64,000 bases of DNA from PGYR01 sp046290495 (lineage in GTDB: Bacteria; Bacteroidota; Ignavibacteria; Kapaibacteriales; UBA2268): assembly GCA_046290495.1 (NCBI GenBank), contig JBKAGT010000001.1, positions 1-64,000 on the forward strand, in the 5' to 3' direction. Shown here one piece after another: positions 35,888 through 45,024 of the stretch (position 1 is the first letter of the stretch; every line of letters begins with the position of its first letter). Made by a program: the position numbers and the translations under genes. Under the pieces are notes generated by a model. The model was given only the letters and a program-made list of their open reading frames with translations. It ran no database searches and was not told the origin of the DNA.

Positions 35888-37294
35888 TTGACTACTCCTA
35901 CAAAAGTAAAAAACAAAGCAAAATTCACAACTGGTAATGTTGGCAAGCAACTTCTCTACGGTGCTATACCCATGACTGCAGGCATAGGTGCTGCCATTAC
36001 ATTCAACTTCGTTGATACAGTATTTATAGCAAAATTGGGCGTTAAGCAATTAGCAGCCATTACTTTCACATTCCCAATGGTTTTCGTGATTATCGGTATT
36101 GCTATGGGACTTGGATTGGGTGCTACTGCAGTAATTTCAAAAGCAATCGGCGAAGGAGATGAACACAGGGTTAAGAGATTAGCAACAGATTCGATTGTCC
36201 TTGCACTGATTGTTACTGCAATTACCATCACATTAGGACTCCTATTCCTAGAGCCGCTGTTCACAGCCATGGGAGCAGACGAGACTACGCTCCCCTACAT
36301 CAAGGAATACATGTATATATGGCTACCTGGAACGATATTCCTAATTGTCCCAATGGTGGGTAATTATGCCATCAGGGCTACAGGTGATATAAAAACACCT
36401 AGCTATATAATGCTAATAGCCGTTGCAATTAATATAGTACTAGACCCGATATTCATATTTGGGTTCGGCCCAATACCCGCATTTGGAATACAGGGCGCTG
36501 CTATGGCAACACTAATTGGTAGGTTAGCGACCTTAGTAATTGCATTCAGGATACTGTATTACAAATATGACATGATCACATTCACCAGGCCACCAATGGC
36601 TGATGTCTTAAAATCATGGAAAGAAATTTTATACGTCGGATTACCAACTGCTGGTAGTAATATAATATTGCCTGCTGGGTTTGGAATCATCATCGATTTC
36701 ACATCGGAGTATGGCGATGCGGCTGTTGCAGCACTTGGAGCAGCTTCTAGGATAGAGTCTTTAGTAATGACTGTATTCATGGCTACTGCAGCTGTACTCA
36801 GCCCATTCATTGGGCAAAACTGGGGCGCGCTGAAATTTGACAGAATTGACAAGGCATTCAAACTAGTGCTTACTTTTTGTTTCGTCTGGGGAGCAGCAAT
36901 GATTGGCTTCTTCGAGTTATTCAAAGAGCCAATATCGTGGTTTGTAAAATCAGACCCAGAAGTAGTTAGAGTCATGGTACTATATCTTAGCATTACTCCA
37001 TTCTCACTCGCATTCCGTGGCGTTCTTATGATTTCTACCAGTGCTCTGAATGTACTAAATAGGCCACTAGAATCAGCTGCACTAACTACGAGCTATATGT
37101 TCGTGTTCTTTGTGCCTCTAGCTTACTTTGGCTCACAATACTATGGGTTACCAGGCATATTCTGGTCATTGGTTATTGGTGCAGTTTCCACTGCTATCTT
37201 GGCTTATCTAACGTTGAAATATAGATATAAGCAGACCAAAGAGAAAGGTGCGATATTAATTGCTGAACGTGATGCTAAGGAATCTATGGCGTAG
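35888..37294 (+). CDS. MATE-family multidrug efflux transporter
   Basis: 468 residues with twelve predicted membrane helices. The N-terminal half has IPMTAGIGAAITFNFVDTVFIAKLG, and the second half repeats the pattern with LPTAGSNIILPAGFGIIIDF. These are the two MATE bundles. It exchanges Na+ or H+ for cationic drugs or metabolites; the specificity is unknown. The start is TTG with GGAG five bases upstream; no ATG lies at the conserved N-terminus. A terminator follows. Confidence 0.9.
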   Translation: MTTPTKVKNKAKFTTGNVGKQLLYGAIPMTAGIGAAITFNFVDTVFIAKLGVKQLAAITFTFPMVFVIIGIAMGLGLGATAVISKAIGEGDEHRVKRLATDSIVLALIVTAITITLGLLFLEPLFTAMGADETTLPYIKEYMYIWLPGTIFLIVPMVGNYAIRATGDIKTPSYIMLIAVAINIVLDPIFIFGFGPIPAFGIQGAAMATLIGRLATLVIAFRILYYKYDMITFTRPPMADVLKSWKEILYVGLPTAGSNIILPAGFGIIIDFTSEYGDAAVAALGAASRIESLVMTVFMATAAVLSPFIGQNWGALKFDRIDKAFKLVLTFCFVWGAAMIGFFELFKEPISWFVKSDPEVVRVMVLYLSITPFSLAFRGVLMISTSALNVLNRPLESAALTTSYMFVFFVPLAYFGSQYYGLPGIFWSLVIGAVSTAILAYLTLKYRYKQTKEKGAILIAERDAKESMA

Positions 37295-37298
37295 AAAA

Positions 37299-37334
37299 AA
37301 AACCTCACTTCCATTTAGAAAATGAGGGTTTTTA
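37299..37334 (+). terminator. Rho-independent terminator
   Basis: AACCTCACTT pairs imperfectly with AATGAGGGTT and is followed by TTTATT. The sequence is closely similar to the terminator at 39245. Confidence 0.7.
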
Positions 37335-37498
37335 TTACAACTTAACAGTTTAGTTTTTAAAAATTCCTTTTTAAGGTAGTGAGATATTTTTGAAGTTGAA
37401 ATTTTTTTCTAAACATTGTTCATTTTATTGTAGAAGTAAATTGTTGACATCCGACGTGAGTTATCGTTTACACAAAGTTGTTCTTCGGATTCAATTCT

Positions 37499-38050
37499 TC
37501 ATCTAATTAATTTATCCAAGACTCCACTGATTTGAATTTTCTCATTCAGGTTTAGTGGCTCAGTAAACTTAGTAAAAATCTTATCAATTTTAGGCTTTGT
37601 TTTACCTAGTTCATCGATTCCCTTTTTAGTTATCTTAATTCTTTTTGCTCTTCTATCTTCCTTATCTGCAAACTCTTCTATAAGCTTATTTTTCAATAGT
37701 CGTTTGATTATTTCTATTCCTGTTGGTGCTTCAAGATTATGTAACTCAACTATCTCCATTTTTCTAAAACTTTCTTGATAGTCTAAATGCAGTAGAAAGC
37801 TGTATTCGTCTATTGACGAAACATTTGATTCTGTCAAAATATTTTTAGTTTGTTTTTTCAATTCTTTGTTCAAGTATATCACTTTATATGCTATTAACAG
37901 TTCATCGTGAGCTGAGTGTCCTTCCATGTTATTTGTTGAGAAAAGCTTGTTATTGAGCCAAATAGTAAAGTCCCCTATTTTATTGGATGAGTGTCCTTCC
38001 TGATACTCTTCAACAAGCTCTAATATTTTTTTCAATAAAGTATAGTCCAT
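37499..38050 (-). CDS. MarR-family transcriptional regulator
   Basis: 183 residues with a winged-helix DNA-binding domain: LLHLDYQESFRKMEIVELHNLEAPTGIEIIKRLLKNKLIEEFADKED with the wing RRAKRIKITKKG. The N-terminal 70 residues form dimerisation helices and are longer than usual. The ATG at 38050 is preferred to a TTG two codons upstream. It is divergent from the monooxygenase-like gene, which it probably controls. No ligand can be inferred. Confidence 0.85.
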   Translation of the reverse strand: MDYTLLKKILELVEEYQEGHSSNKIGDFTIWLNNKLFSTNNMEGHSAHDELLIAYKVIYLNKELKKQTKNILTESNVSSIDEYSFLLHLDYQESFRKMEIVELHNLEAPTGIEIIKRLLKNKLIEEFADKEDRRAKRIKITKKGIDELGKTKPKIDKIFTKFTEPLNLNEKIQISGVLDKLIR

Positions 38051-38159
38051 TTGCAAATTTAGTTAGAAATTGAACAATTTCACAAAGTTTATTGTGGTTT
38101 TGAAATAAATTCATTAAATTGCATCAGAAACATTATTATTATCACAAATAACTATTAAT

Positions 38160-38486
38160 ATGAATAATCCAACATACACATTTGTATCAGTATCAACTGC
38201 CAAACCAGGTAAACTGGACGATTTAATCAGAATTGCAAAAGCCCCGACTATGAAGATGGACAATAAATCTGACGGACTGCTGGCTTATCAAGTTAGTGTC
38301 GATAAAGAAAGAAACTCTGTAATTGTATGGTCAACTTTTGATAATAAAGAGACTCTTTATAATTTTCTTGAAACAGAAGAAGGTAAAGAAGATCACGGAG
38401 AAAACGAGGATATGGAAAGTATTATCGAATCATTCTCAATGTACGACCTTGAACCTGTCAGTGGAAGACTTCTTCCTAAAGAGTAA
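38160..38486 (+). CDS. ABM-domain (antibiotic biosynthesis monooxygenase-like) protein
   Basis: 108 residues, a single dimeric alpha/beta-barrel domain: YTFVSVSTAKPGKLDDLIRIA followed by GLLAYQVSVDKERNSVIVWSTFDNKETLYNFLET. Family members oxidise quinols, degrade haem or have unknown activity. It is divergent from MarR with a 109-bp shared control region, suggesting a small quinone- or stress-responsive unit. Confidence 0.78.
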   Translation: MNNPTYTFVSVSTAKPGKLDDLIRIAKAPTMKMDNKSDGLLAYQVSVDKERNSVIVWSTFDNKETLYNFLETEEGKEDHGENEDMESIIESFSMYDLEPVSGRLLPKE

Positions 38487-38717
38487 TTTCGCTTCCAACA
38501 GATTTACTTCTTACTGTTTTAGCACTCTACTTTTGTATGAATTACAATAAGTTAGATATTTACAGTTCAACCGACAGGAAACATTATCGCTTAGCCTTTC
38601 TTGAATTAACATAAATTACATCAAGAAAGTCGAGAGCTTTTTTATATGTTTTTTCAGTAAATGGCATGTCTGTATCGTTTTAAATTGTTCAGTACCATGA
38701 TAGTAATTGTTGGGTAT

Positions 38718-39164
38718 TCACCTTGCTGTTGAGATTTTTTTAATTAAATAATTTCCAAATAGCATTATACCATTGCTGCTAACCCATAGCCAATACCCTA
38801 TTTCATATCCGATTATTCTTCTGTAATGTCCAGCTTCATCAGCAATTATTTCGTCAAATAGTAAAAAGGATATTGCAATCAATGTTGATAGTACACTCAT
38901 TATCAATGATAGTTTATTATTCTTTATAAAAATCCAAGATAAAATTAGCAATGGATTAGCTAACCAACAGAGAGCAGCACCTCCGACGAACACTCCAAAT
39001 AAGAAAGCAGCAATTGAATCACCACAAGAGCCAGTTGTACAATAACATTTTTGTGTCAATGCAATAGCCAGAAGACCAATTGAAAGACTTAGCGTTACGA
39101 TTTTAATTTTTTTCTCATTTAAAAATTGCTTTTTGGGTTTCTTTTTGAATTCGAACAACTTCAT
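38718..39164 (-). CDS. Membrane protein, hypothetical
   Basis: 148 residues with a very basic N-terminus (KLFEFKKKPKKQFLNEKKIK) and four predicted helices. A cysteine cluster (KCYCTTGSCGD) follows the first helix and may be disulphide-bonded or metal-bound. No family recognised. Standalone. Confidence 0.6.
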   Translation of the reverse strand: MKLFEFKKKPKKQFLNEKKIKIVTLSLSIGLLAIALTQKCYCTTGSCGDSIAAFLFGVFVGGAALCWLANPLLILSWIFIKNNKLSLIMSVLSTLIAISFLLFDEIIADEAGHYRRIIGYEIGYWLWVSSNGIMLFGNYLIKKISTAR

Positions 39165-39244
39165 TTACCTATATTCTCTTAAATATCTACAAATACAAAC
39201 ATTCTCCCACCCCCAATATACACAAAACGCAACAAGAACAAAAA

Positions 39245-39273
39245 ACCCTCACTTCCAATTGGAAAGTGAGGGT
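39245..39273 (-). terminator. Rho-independent terminator of mscL
   Basis: ACCCTCACTT/AAGTGAGGGT inverted repeat with a TTCCAATTGGAA-like loop, followed on the minus strand by a TTTTT run. It lies about 30 bases after the mscL stop. Confidence 0.8.
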
Positions 39274-39303
39274 GTAAATCTTAGTTAACGGGATTTAGTG
39301 TGA

Positions 39304-39741
39304 TTACTTCTTCAGCAAATCTCGTATCTCAGTAAGCAATTCTTCTTCTTTGGAAATTGGTGGCGGTGTTTCCTCTGGTGGCGCCTCCTCTTCCTTCTTC
39401 TTCATTTTCATGAATAATCTAATCATCATGAAAATTGCAAACGCAATGATAATGAAGTCTACCATTGTCTGAATAAAGCTACCATAGTAAATAGCAACTT
39501 CAGGTACTGCGGCAACTACTTCACCGGCTGCATTTGTCGATTCAGCTATTCCGTCCTTCAGAATTATTTTCAAGTCGCTAAACTTGACCCCACCCAATAG
39601 CATACCTATTGGAGGCATAATAATATCTTTGACAAAAGAGCTTACAATCTTACCAAAGGCACCACCAATTATGATACCTACGGCCATATCTACAACGTTT
39701 CCACGCTGAATAAACGCCTTAAAATCATTCATCATAAGCAT
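39304..39741 (-). CDS. mscL: Large-conductance mechanosensitive channel
   Basis: Osmotic safety valve, homopentameric in the inner membrane. The N-terminal NDFKAFIQRGNVVDMAVGIIIGGAFGKIVSSFV is the S1/TM1 gate region, with the pore-lining Gly pattern; TM2 and a charged C-terminal helix follow (EEELLTEIRDLLKK). The Pro/Glu linker (EEEAPPEETPPP) is usual. 145 residues. AGGAG is four bases before the first ATG and ten before the third-codon ATG, so either start is possible. Confidence 0.93.
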   Translation of the reverse strand: MLMMNDFKAFIQRGNVVDMAVGIIIGGAFGKIVSSFVKDIIMPPIGMLLGGVKFSDLKIILKDGIAESTNAAGEVVAAVPEVAIYYGSFIQTMVDFIIIAFAIFMMIRLFMKMKKKEEEAPPEETPPPISKEEELLTEIRDLLKK

Positions 39742-39812
39742 AACTCTCCTAGAAATGAAACATTAATAATATTTCAATATAACTTTTTTTAAGTTACGAC
39801 CTAAGATTTTTT

Positions 39813-40415
39813 TTACTCAAACAGCTCTACTTTCAGATGCTTGAAATCAAGCCTCATAATTGCTTGTGATGATTCGCTAAAAGAGACATTAAGGTGAAAT
39901 ATTGCAGTTCCAGAAATAATACTATAATCTCTTGAATCTATTTCTTTCTCAAAATGTGAATCTATAGTTATATCACTTTTCACTATCTGTACAGGCTGAT
40001 TGTATCTTCCACTTAAGTAAATGTAACTATCCTCTAGTATGGTGTCATCACCATTACCCCAAAGGTATTGCTTCTTGGCAATCTCGTCAATTGGTAACAC
40101 TATGTCAAATGCTAATTCTGGCTTACCTGATACTTCACTGCTCATATTCCATACTAATCTTTCGTCGCTCACTTTGTATGAGCCATAAGAACTAAATTCA
40201 GACTCACTATGTATTTCCTGGTCATAAGTAATTATTTCTGGGTCATCCGATGAATTTAGCGAATAATCTATAACAGTATATAATATCACTTCACCTGGCC
40301 CATTACTTCCAGTGCCATCATCTTCATCGTTAGGAGATGTAGATTTATCATCGGAGCAACTCATTGCAATATTTACAAGTAATGCAACCACAAACAAATT
40401 AATTAATTTTTTCAT
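39813..40415 (-). CDS. Lipoprotein, hypothetical
   Basis: 200 residues: lipoprotein signal with cysteine 20 (NIAMSC), then an acidic Asp/Ser/Gly linker (DDKSTSPNDEDDGTGS) typical of surface-exposed lipoproteins in this phylum. The rest is a beta-rich domain. No family recognised. Monocistronic, divergent from the acylphosphatase. Confidence 0.65.
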   Translation of the reverse strand: MKKLINLFVVALLVNIAMSCSDDKSTSPNDEDDGTGSNGPGEVILYTVIDYSLNSSDDPEIITYDQEIHSESEFSSYGSYKVSDERLVWNMSSEVSGKPELAFDIVLPIDEIAKKQYLWGNGDDTILEDSYIYLSGRYNQPVQIVKSDITIDSHFEKEIDSRDYSIISGTAIFHLNVSFSESSQAIMRLDFKHLKVELFE

Positions 40416-40520
40416 TCTTTTATTAAAGTTAATTAATGATACTTTAGCAAAGTAGTTAATTTTTATTTACTGTCAAAATATTTTATTCACTTACGATTTG
40501 GCTATAAAGCTACTAATGTA

Positions 40521-40528
40521 TATATTTG
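40521..40528 (+). promoter_or_regulatory. Putative -7 promoter box TATATTTG
   Basis: TAnnTTTG match 44 bases before the acylphosphatase ATG, in the divergent region with the lipoprotein gene. Confidence 0.35.
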
Positions 40529-40572
40529 GCAAGTAATCAATTCTTTCGAATCAATGAACAAAGTAAGTTGTG

Positions 40573-40848
40573 ATGGAATACAAAAGCATTAAAATTATGG
40601 TCGGTGGTAAAGTACAAGGAGTATTCTATAGAAAATCTACTAAACTAAAAGCAGACGATTTGGGTTTAGTTGGTTCAGTTCGGAACAATCCCGACGGCAG
40701 CGTTACCATCGTTGTACAAGGTAAAAAAGTAGATATAGAAGAATTGATCGATTGGTGCAAAACAGGCACAGACGAAGCAGAAGTACGTTGCCTTACCACA
40801 GAGGAAATCGACACAGCCGACTACGACAATTTTTCTATTATTCATTAG
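40573..40848 (+). CDS. Acylphosphatase
   Basis: 91-residue enzyme that hydrolyses carboxyl-phosphate bonds. The catalytic arginine is in KVQGVFYRKST, and the asparagine region in GSVRNNPDGSVTIVVQG. The ATG at 40573 is preferred to a GTG one codon earlier. Full length for the family. Confidence 0.93.
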   Translation: MEYKSIKIMVGGKVQGVFYRKSTKLKADDLGLVGSVRNNPDGSVTIVVQGKKVDIEELIDWCKTGTDEAEVRCLTTEEIDTADYDNFSIIH

Positions 40849-40947
40849 AAGAGCTTCCTATTAGTCGATTGATAAACTCTGATAATTGCAGCACTGCTTA
40901 TATTCCTTTCATTCGTAATTTGGCATAAACCTTGATAGCAAATAGGT

Positions 40948-42366
40948 ATGAAAACTATATTTACAAGCATAATTGTAGCTATACTTTTCGCCTCAGTTGC
41001 TAACTCGCAGACGATGCGAATAGAGCGCACCGATGTGGATAGTACTCGCTACGGACACGTTACAGCCAATTTCAAATTTGGTATAGACATCTATATTGAT
41101 GAGTTAGAAAATGTTAATAGTGCCTCGTTTCAATTAAAGTGGAACTATGGCAATCAAGTACATTTTTCTGGCTACCAAATTGGCGATTTTGGCGATAATG
41201 GTACAGTTTTTATCACCAATCCGATTAAAATAGATGGTACTGACGAGAAATATATGAACGTTGGTATTTTCTCAGGAACTACAGTTGGTGAGAACGAATT
41301 TGACAATCCTAAGCTGCTCCATTTGGAATTTGCTGTGTCAAGTGACATTCCTAACAGAGAACAGTTGGTGTTCTCGTTTGTGAATTTCTTTGCTACGGCA
41401 TTTGTAGACAGTAGTCAAACCAATGTAGAAATAACAGCAGAACAGCTAGAGCTAAATATTCATAGCTTCATAAACGTATGGCCGGGTGACAGCAATAATG
41501 ACGGATTGGTTGATACTCGTGACTACAATCAGATAGGACTTTACTTCGAAGGTAATTCAATTCAAAATACTGGTAAGAGCTTCAAGCGCTCGAATGCAAC
41601 AATCATGTGGACTGGGCAACAAGTCTTAGTCTGGGACAATGCAGACGCTACTTTCGCAGATTGCGATGGAGATGGAGTTATCACAGTAGCCGATGGCATG
41701 GTGGTATTCCACAACGACAGTAAAACGCATGAAGAAGGAACTGGACTATTGGATGATGATGCTGAGTCAGGTCTTGCTGAAGAAATTGACGAATCAAAAT
41801 ATAACAAAATTCCAGTCTATTCGCATGTGACCGATGAATACAGAGCTATTACAGGTAAGATAGATCTTAATGAAGGATTAAGTATTGCGCATATTATCCC
41901 TGGTGATTTATTCGATGATGCAAATGCAAAAGTCCTAAAACAAGTGAAAGGCAATACCATAGAAATGACTATTGGTAGCTTCAACCAAGAGTTTGCTATT
42001 ATTCAGCCAGGTGTTATAGCATATTTATTAGTTGATAAAAACAGTACAACTGATGATTTACTTCTATTAGACGATCAAATTAGTCTTGGTAAGGATAATC
42101 GCTTCCGCTCTCATGGAATTGCAACCGATGTAAACACTTCGATTGATGACGGAATTGAATTATATTATAGCAATGGTGAAATACATATCAACTCAGAGCA
42201 GATTATTAACTCTGTAGAGTTATTTGATATAAATGGTAAGAAATTATTAGAAAGAAACTTCAACTCTTCGAATATAACCTTAGACCAAGAATTGAACTCT
42301 GGAATTTACTTTCTCAAAGTTGATACAGGCAATGTATCAATAAAGACCATTCACATAACAAATTGA
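40948..42366 (+). CDS. T9SS surface protein with cohesin-like and dockerin-like segments
   Basis: 472 residues: signal peptide, then a beta domain (residues 25-170) with the cohesin-like pattern FGIDIYIDELENVNSASFQLKW to LHLEFAV. Two calcium-loop repeats of dockerin type follow, DSNNDGLVDTRDYNQIG and DCDGDGVITVADGMVVF. A C-terminal sorting domain ends the protein (VELFDINGKKLLE, LNSGIYFLKVD). Cohesin and dockerin in the same chain suggests intramolecular or chain-to-chain pairing at the surface, which is inference. The last 37 bases of the gene are duplicated 1.7 kb downstream. Confidence 0.75.
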   Translation: MKTIFTSIIVAILFASVANSQTMRIERTDVDSTRYGHVTANFKFGIDIYIDELENVNSASFQLKWNYGNQVHFSGYQIGDFGDNGTVFITNPIKIDGTDEKYMNVGIFSGTTVGENEFDNPKLLHLEFAVSSDIPNREQLVFSFVNFFATAFVDSSQTNVEITAEQLELNIHSFINVWPGDSNNDGLVDTRDYNQIGLYFEGNSIQNTGKSFKRSNATIMWTGQQVLVWDNADATFADCDGDGVITVADGMVVFHNDSKTHEEGTGLLDDDAESGLAEEIDESKYNKIPVYSHVTDEYRAITGKIDLNEGLSIAHIIPGDLFDDANAKVLKQVKGNTIEMTIGSFNQEFAIIQPGVIAYLLVDKNSTTDDLLLLDDQISLGKDNRFRSHGIATDVNTSIDDGIELYYSNGEIHINSEQIINSVELFDINGKKLLERNFNSSNITLDQELNSGIYFLKVDTGNVSIKTIHITN

Positions 42367-42451
42367 TTATTATTGTTCAATAAAAACCAACCTTATATGT
42401 TTGGTTAAAGGACAATACCGTAAAAGCCCCATTTGGTGGGGCTTTTCTTAT
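42330..42451 (+). repeat. 122-bp direct repeat, copy 1
   Basis: Identical to 44041-44162 except for one base (G at 42435, A at 44146). It includes the last 37 bases of the cohesin/dockerin-like gene and a terminator. Confidence 0.95.
42422..42450 (+). terminator. Rho-independent terminator inside repeat copy 1
   Basis: AAAAGCCCC/GGGGCTTTT inverted repeat followed by CTTA, directly after the cohesin/dockerin-like gene. Confidence 0.8.
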
Positions 42452-42629
42452 ATCGCTCAATTTGTATTTTACATTCTGTCCATCCAGGAAGTGCTATGGT
42501 TTTCAATGACTACTTTTGATTTATATTGAAAGTTTGTAAACTATGAGACGTTTTTGAAGTTCATGTGTCTTTATATATAATTGGTAGTGCATTTCAACTA
42601 TTTTAATTCAACAGGAATTTTCACTCACT

Positions 42630-44015
42630 ATGAAAACATTAATATTTCTAATCACTATTATCTCTTCAAATTCACACGTATTAGCTGGTGAAATGGTACT
42701 TGAATGGGAACATAAATTTGGTTCCCATGTTTCTGCCTTTAATATTTTACAAGGAGGCGATGATATGCTTCTCACAGTATATGAAGGAAGATTTGAAATA
42801 AGGAGTATTGCTGATGGAACTCTCAAAGGGACTTATGAAATGCCTGTTGAAGGTATTGATATTCATTATGCTCAATTAACTCCTGATAGTTTGAGAGTAC
42901 TAATTGCTTATGGTGGTCGTTCTGATTATCAAACTAGCTTTGAATTAATAGATTTAGAAAAATATACATCAATAAAGACATTCGAAATCCCACTTGAAGG
43001 AGATACTATAACTGAGTACTGGAATAAGTACGTAAACAGATTTGTTGATATTGAGATAGACCCAATTAGACCATACGTTTACTTCATACTCAAAAAAGCT
43101 CTTCCAGTACAGTCTGTAGACGAAGAAAAAGAGTACTATACGATCAAAGTTTATAATTATGAGACTGGAGAAGAGATAAGGGAATTAGATTCTTATAAAA
43201 ATGACGATTTGAAGTTTATAGATATTTCTCATAACGGTAAATACTTAGCAAGTCTGAATGAAAGGGAAGCTCAAATAAATATATGGGATTTAGAGACTTT
43301 TAGTCCTATAAAAAGCTATAGACTTTTTCGTAATAATCCTGACAAAGCGTGGAAAACCATTGTGAGTGATTTAAGATTTTCAGAACTAAAAAGCGATATT
43401 ATTTACTTTTCTGGGAGATTTTCGAAAATTGGAAACCCATACGAGTTTGAAAATGGAGTTTTTGAATATTCAATTGAAAGAGGTGATCATATAAACTTAT
43501 TACCAAGTAATACTTACGTTGGAAGATTAATATTTGCTGAAAATGAGAAATTACTTTTTTTGAATAGTGGATTCACGTATCTCTTTTTCGACTTTCCAAA
43601 TAAAAATCGGGAATATTTTAGCCAACCTAACAATGAAAATAGTATTTCCAGTTATGCAATTTACTCACTAAAGTATAAGTTTTTTATCGGTGGTTCAGGA
43701 CGAGGAGCGGTTGAGAAAGGAATTAGGTCTATGAGATATTTGACTGAGACTAATATAGAAAATCAAGACCAAAATGATAATAATGTTTACCCCAACCCTA
43801 CTACTGACAATGTTACTATTGAAACAATATGCAATAACTCTGAAGTCAAATTAGAAATAATTGACATAAATGGGTCAGTAATAAAACAAGATTTGATGCC
43901 GATTTCAAATGGGAACATATCAATTAGTTTATTGGGCTTACCTATTGGAACTTACTTCTTGAAGGTAGGGTGTGGCAATAAAACATATACTTACAATGTT
44001 GTAAAGGAAGGTTAG
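42630..44015 (+). CDS. Beta-propeller-like surface protein with T9SS sorting domain
   Basis: 461 residues: signal peptide (MKTLIFLITIISSNSHVLAGE), then WD40/YVTN-like repeats such as GTLKGTYEMPVEG, FIDISHNGKYLASLNEREAQINIWDLETFSPIKSY. The C-terminal sorting domain is VYPNPTTDNVTIE, LEIIDINGSVI, LPIGTYFLKVG. It lies between two copies of a 122-bp repeat and has its own terminator in copy 2. No ribosome binding site stands out. Confidence 0.75.
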   Translation: MKTLIFLITIISSNSHVLAGEMVLEWEHKFGSHVSAFNILQGGDDMLLTVYEGRFEIRSIADGTLKGTYEMPVEGIDIHYAQLTPDSLRVLIAYGGRSDYQTSFELIDLEKYTSIKTFEIPLEGDTITEYWNKYVNRFVDIEIDPIRPYVYFILKKALPVQSVDEEKEYYTIKVYNYETGEEIRELDSYKNDDLKFIDISHNGKYLASLNEREAQINIWDLETFSPIKSYRLFRNNPDKAWKTIVSDLRFSELKSDIIYFSGRFSKIGNPYEFENGVFEYSIERGDHINLLPSNTYVGRLIFAENEKLLFLNSGFTYLFFDFPNKNREYFSQPNNENSISSYAIYSLKYKFFIGGSGRGAVEKGIRSMRYLTETNIENQDQNDNNVYPNPTTDNVTIETICNNSEVKLEIIDINGSVIKQDLMPISNGNISISLLGLPIGTYFLKVGCGNKTYTYNVVKEG

Positions 44016-44040
44016 TTTTTAGCCAACTTCAACCTTTTTT

Positions 44041-44162
44041 CAATGTATCAATAAAGACCATTCACATAACAAATTGATTATTATTGTTCAATAAAAACCA
44101 ACCTTATATGTTTGGTTAAAGGACAATACCGTAAAAGCCCCATTTAGTGGGGCTTTTCTTAT
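44041..44162 (+). repeat. 122-bp direct repeat, copy 2
   Basis: Second copy of 42330-42451. Its first 37 bases are the 3' end of the cohesin/dockerin-like gene detached from that gene, so it is a non-coding remnant here. Confidence 0.95.
44133..44161 (+). terminator. Rho-independent terminator inside repeat copy 2
   Basis: AAAAGCCCC/GGGGCTTTT hairpin 56 bases before the fliP start, closing the propeller gene. Confidence 0.8.
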
Positions 44163-44216
44163 TTTGGCACAAGTGTTGTAACTATAGTAGTTCAATAAAG
44201 GAATCTAATATTCAGG

Positions 44217-44996
44217 ATGAACTATTTTTTTCGTAATATACTTGCTGCCATAGCTATTCTATTTGTCATCACATTGGTGACGGAAAAAGCACAAGCACAA
44301 CAATCACCTCAGGGTATATCACTACCAAAACTATCTGTAAGTGTAGATGACACTAATGAGAAGGATGACATAGTCCTTACTCTTCAGATACTTGGTGTTA
44401 TTACCGTATTGGCACTAGCTCCATCTATTTTGATAATGATGACTAGCTTCACTAGGATAATAGTCGTGTTCAGCTTCCTTAAGCAAGCTTTGGGTACCCA
44501 CTCACAGCCACCGAATCAGTTGCTCACTGGACTTGCTTTATTTTTGACATTCTTTGTCATGCAGCCAGTCCTCGACCAAGCAAATGAACAAGGGATACAG
44601 CCCTATCTGAATGATGAAATTACTCAAGAAGAAGCTTTAGACGCTGTTATATTACCATTCCGTGAGTTTATGCTAAAGCATACAAGAGAAGAAGATTTGG
44701 GACTGTTTATAAAGCTTAGTGGCGAAGACAAACCGAATGACATAACTGAAGTTTCTACTTGGACTGTTGTACCAGCATTTGCTATCAGCGAACTAAAAAC
44801 GGCATTCCAAATCGGATTCTTACTCTTTGTGCCATTTTTGGTACTCGATATGATTATAGCTAGTATCTTAATGTCATTGGGTATGTTCCTATTGCCACCG
44901 CAGTTGATATCACTACCGATTAAAATACTGTTATTTATATTGGTTGACGGTTGGTATTTGATTATTGATTCACTTATGAAAAGTATATTACAATAG
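44217..44996 (+). CDS. fliP: Flagellar export protein FliP
   Basis: 259 residues: signal peptide and periplasmic stretch (KAQAQQSPQGISLPKL), then FliP core LAPSILIMMTSFTRIIVVFSFLKQALG, PNQLLTGLALFLTFFVMQPV, and a C-terminal pair of helices ending ILVDGWYLIIDSLM. FliP, FliQ and FliR form the export gate of the flagellar type III apparatus. The gene order fliP-fliQ-fliR-flhB is the usual one. The signal peptide and full-length core point to a flagellar rather than an injectisome gate. Confidence 0.93.
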   Translation: MNYFFRNILAAIAILFVITLVTEKAQAQQSPQGISLPKLSVSVDDTNEKDDIVLTLQILGVITVLALAPSILIMMTSFTRIIVVFSFLKQALGTHSQPPNQLLTGLALFLTFFVMQPVLDQANEQGIQPYLNDEITQEEALDAVILPFREFMLKHTREEDLGLFIKLSGEDKPNDITEVSTWTVVPAFAISELKTAFQIGFLLFVPFLVLDMIIASILMSLGMFLLPPQLISLPIKILLFILVDGWYLIIDSLMKSILQ

Positions 44997-45024
44997 ATAT
45001 TTATAATTAAAAAAGATTAGAAAA

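Noticed and set aside
36559..36993. 144-residue frame opposite the MATE gene
   Set aside because: Complement of the strongly conserved transporter; no start signal and no known domain.
42630..44015. Insertion sequence between the 122-bp repeats
   Set aside because: The gene between the repeats is a beta-propeller protein with a sorting domain, not a transposase, and the repeats are direct with a gene end and terminator rather than inverted.
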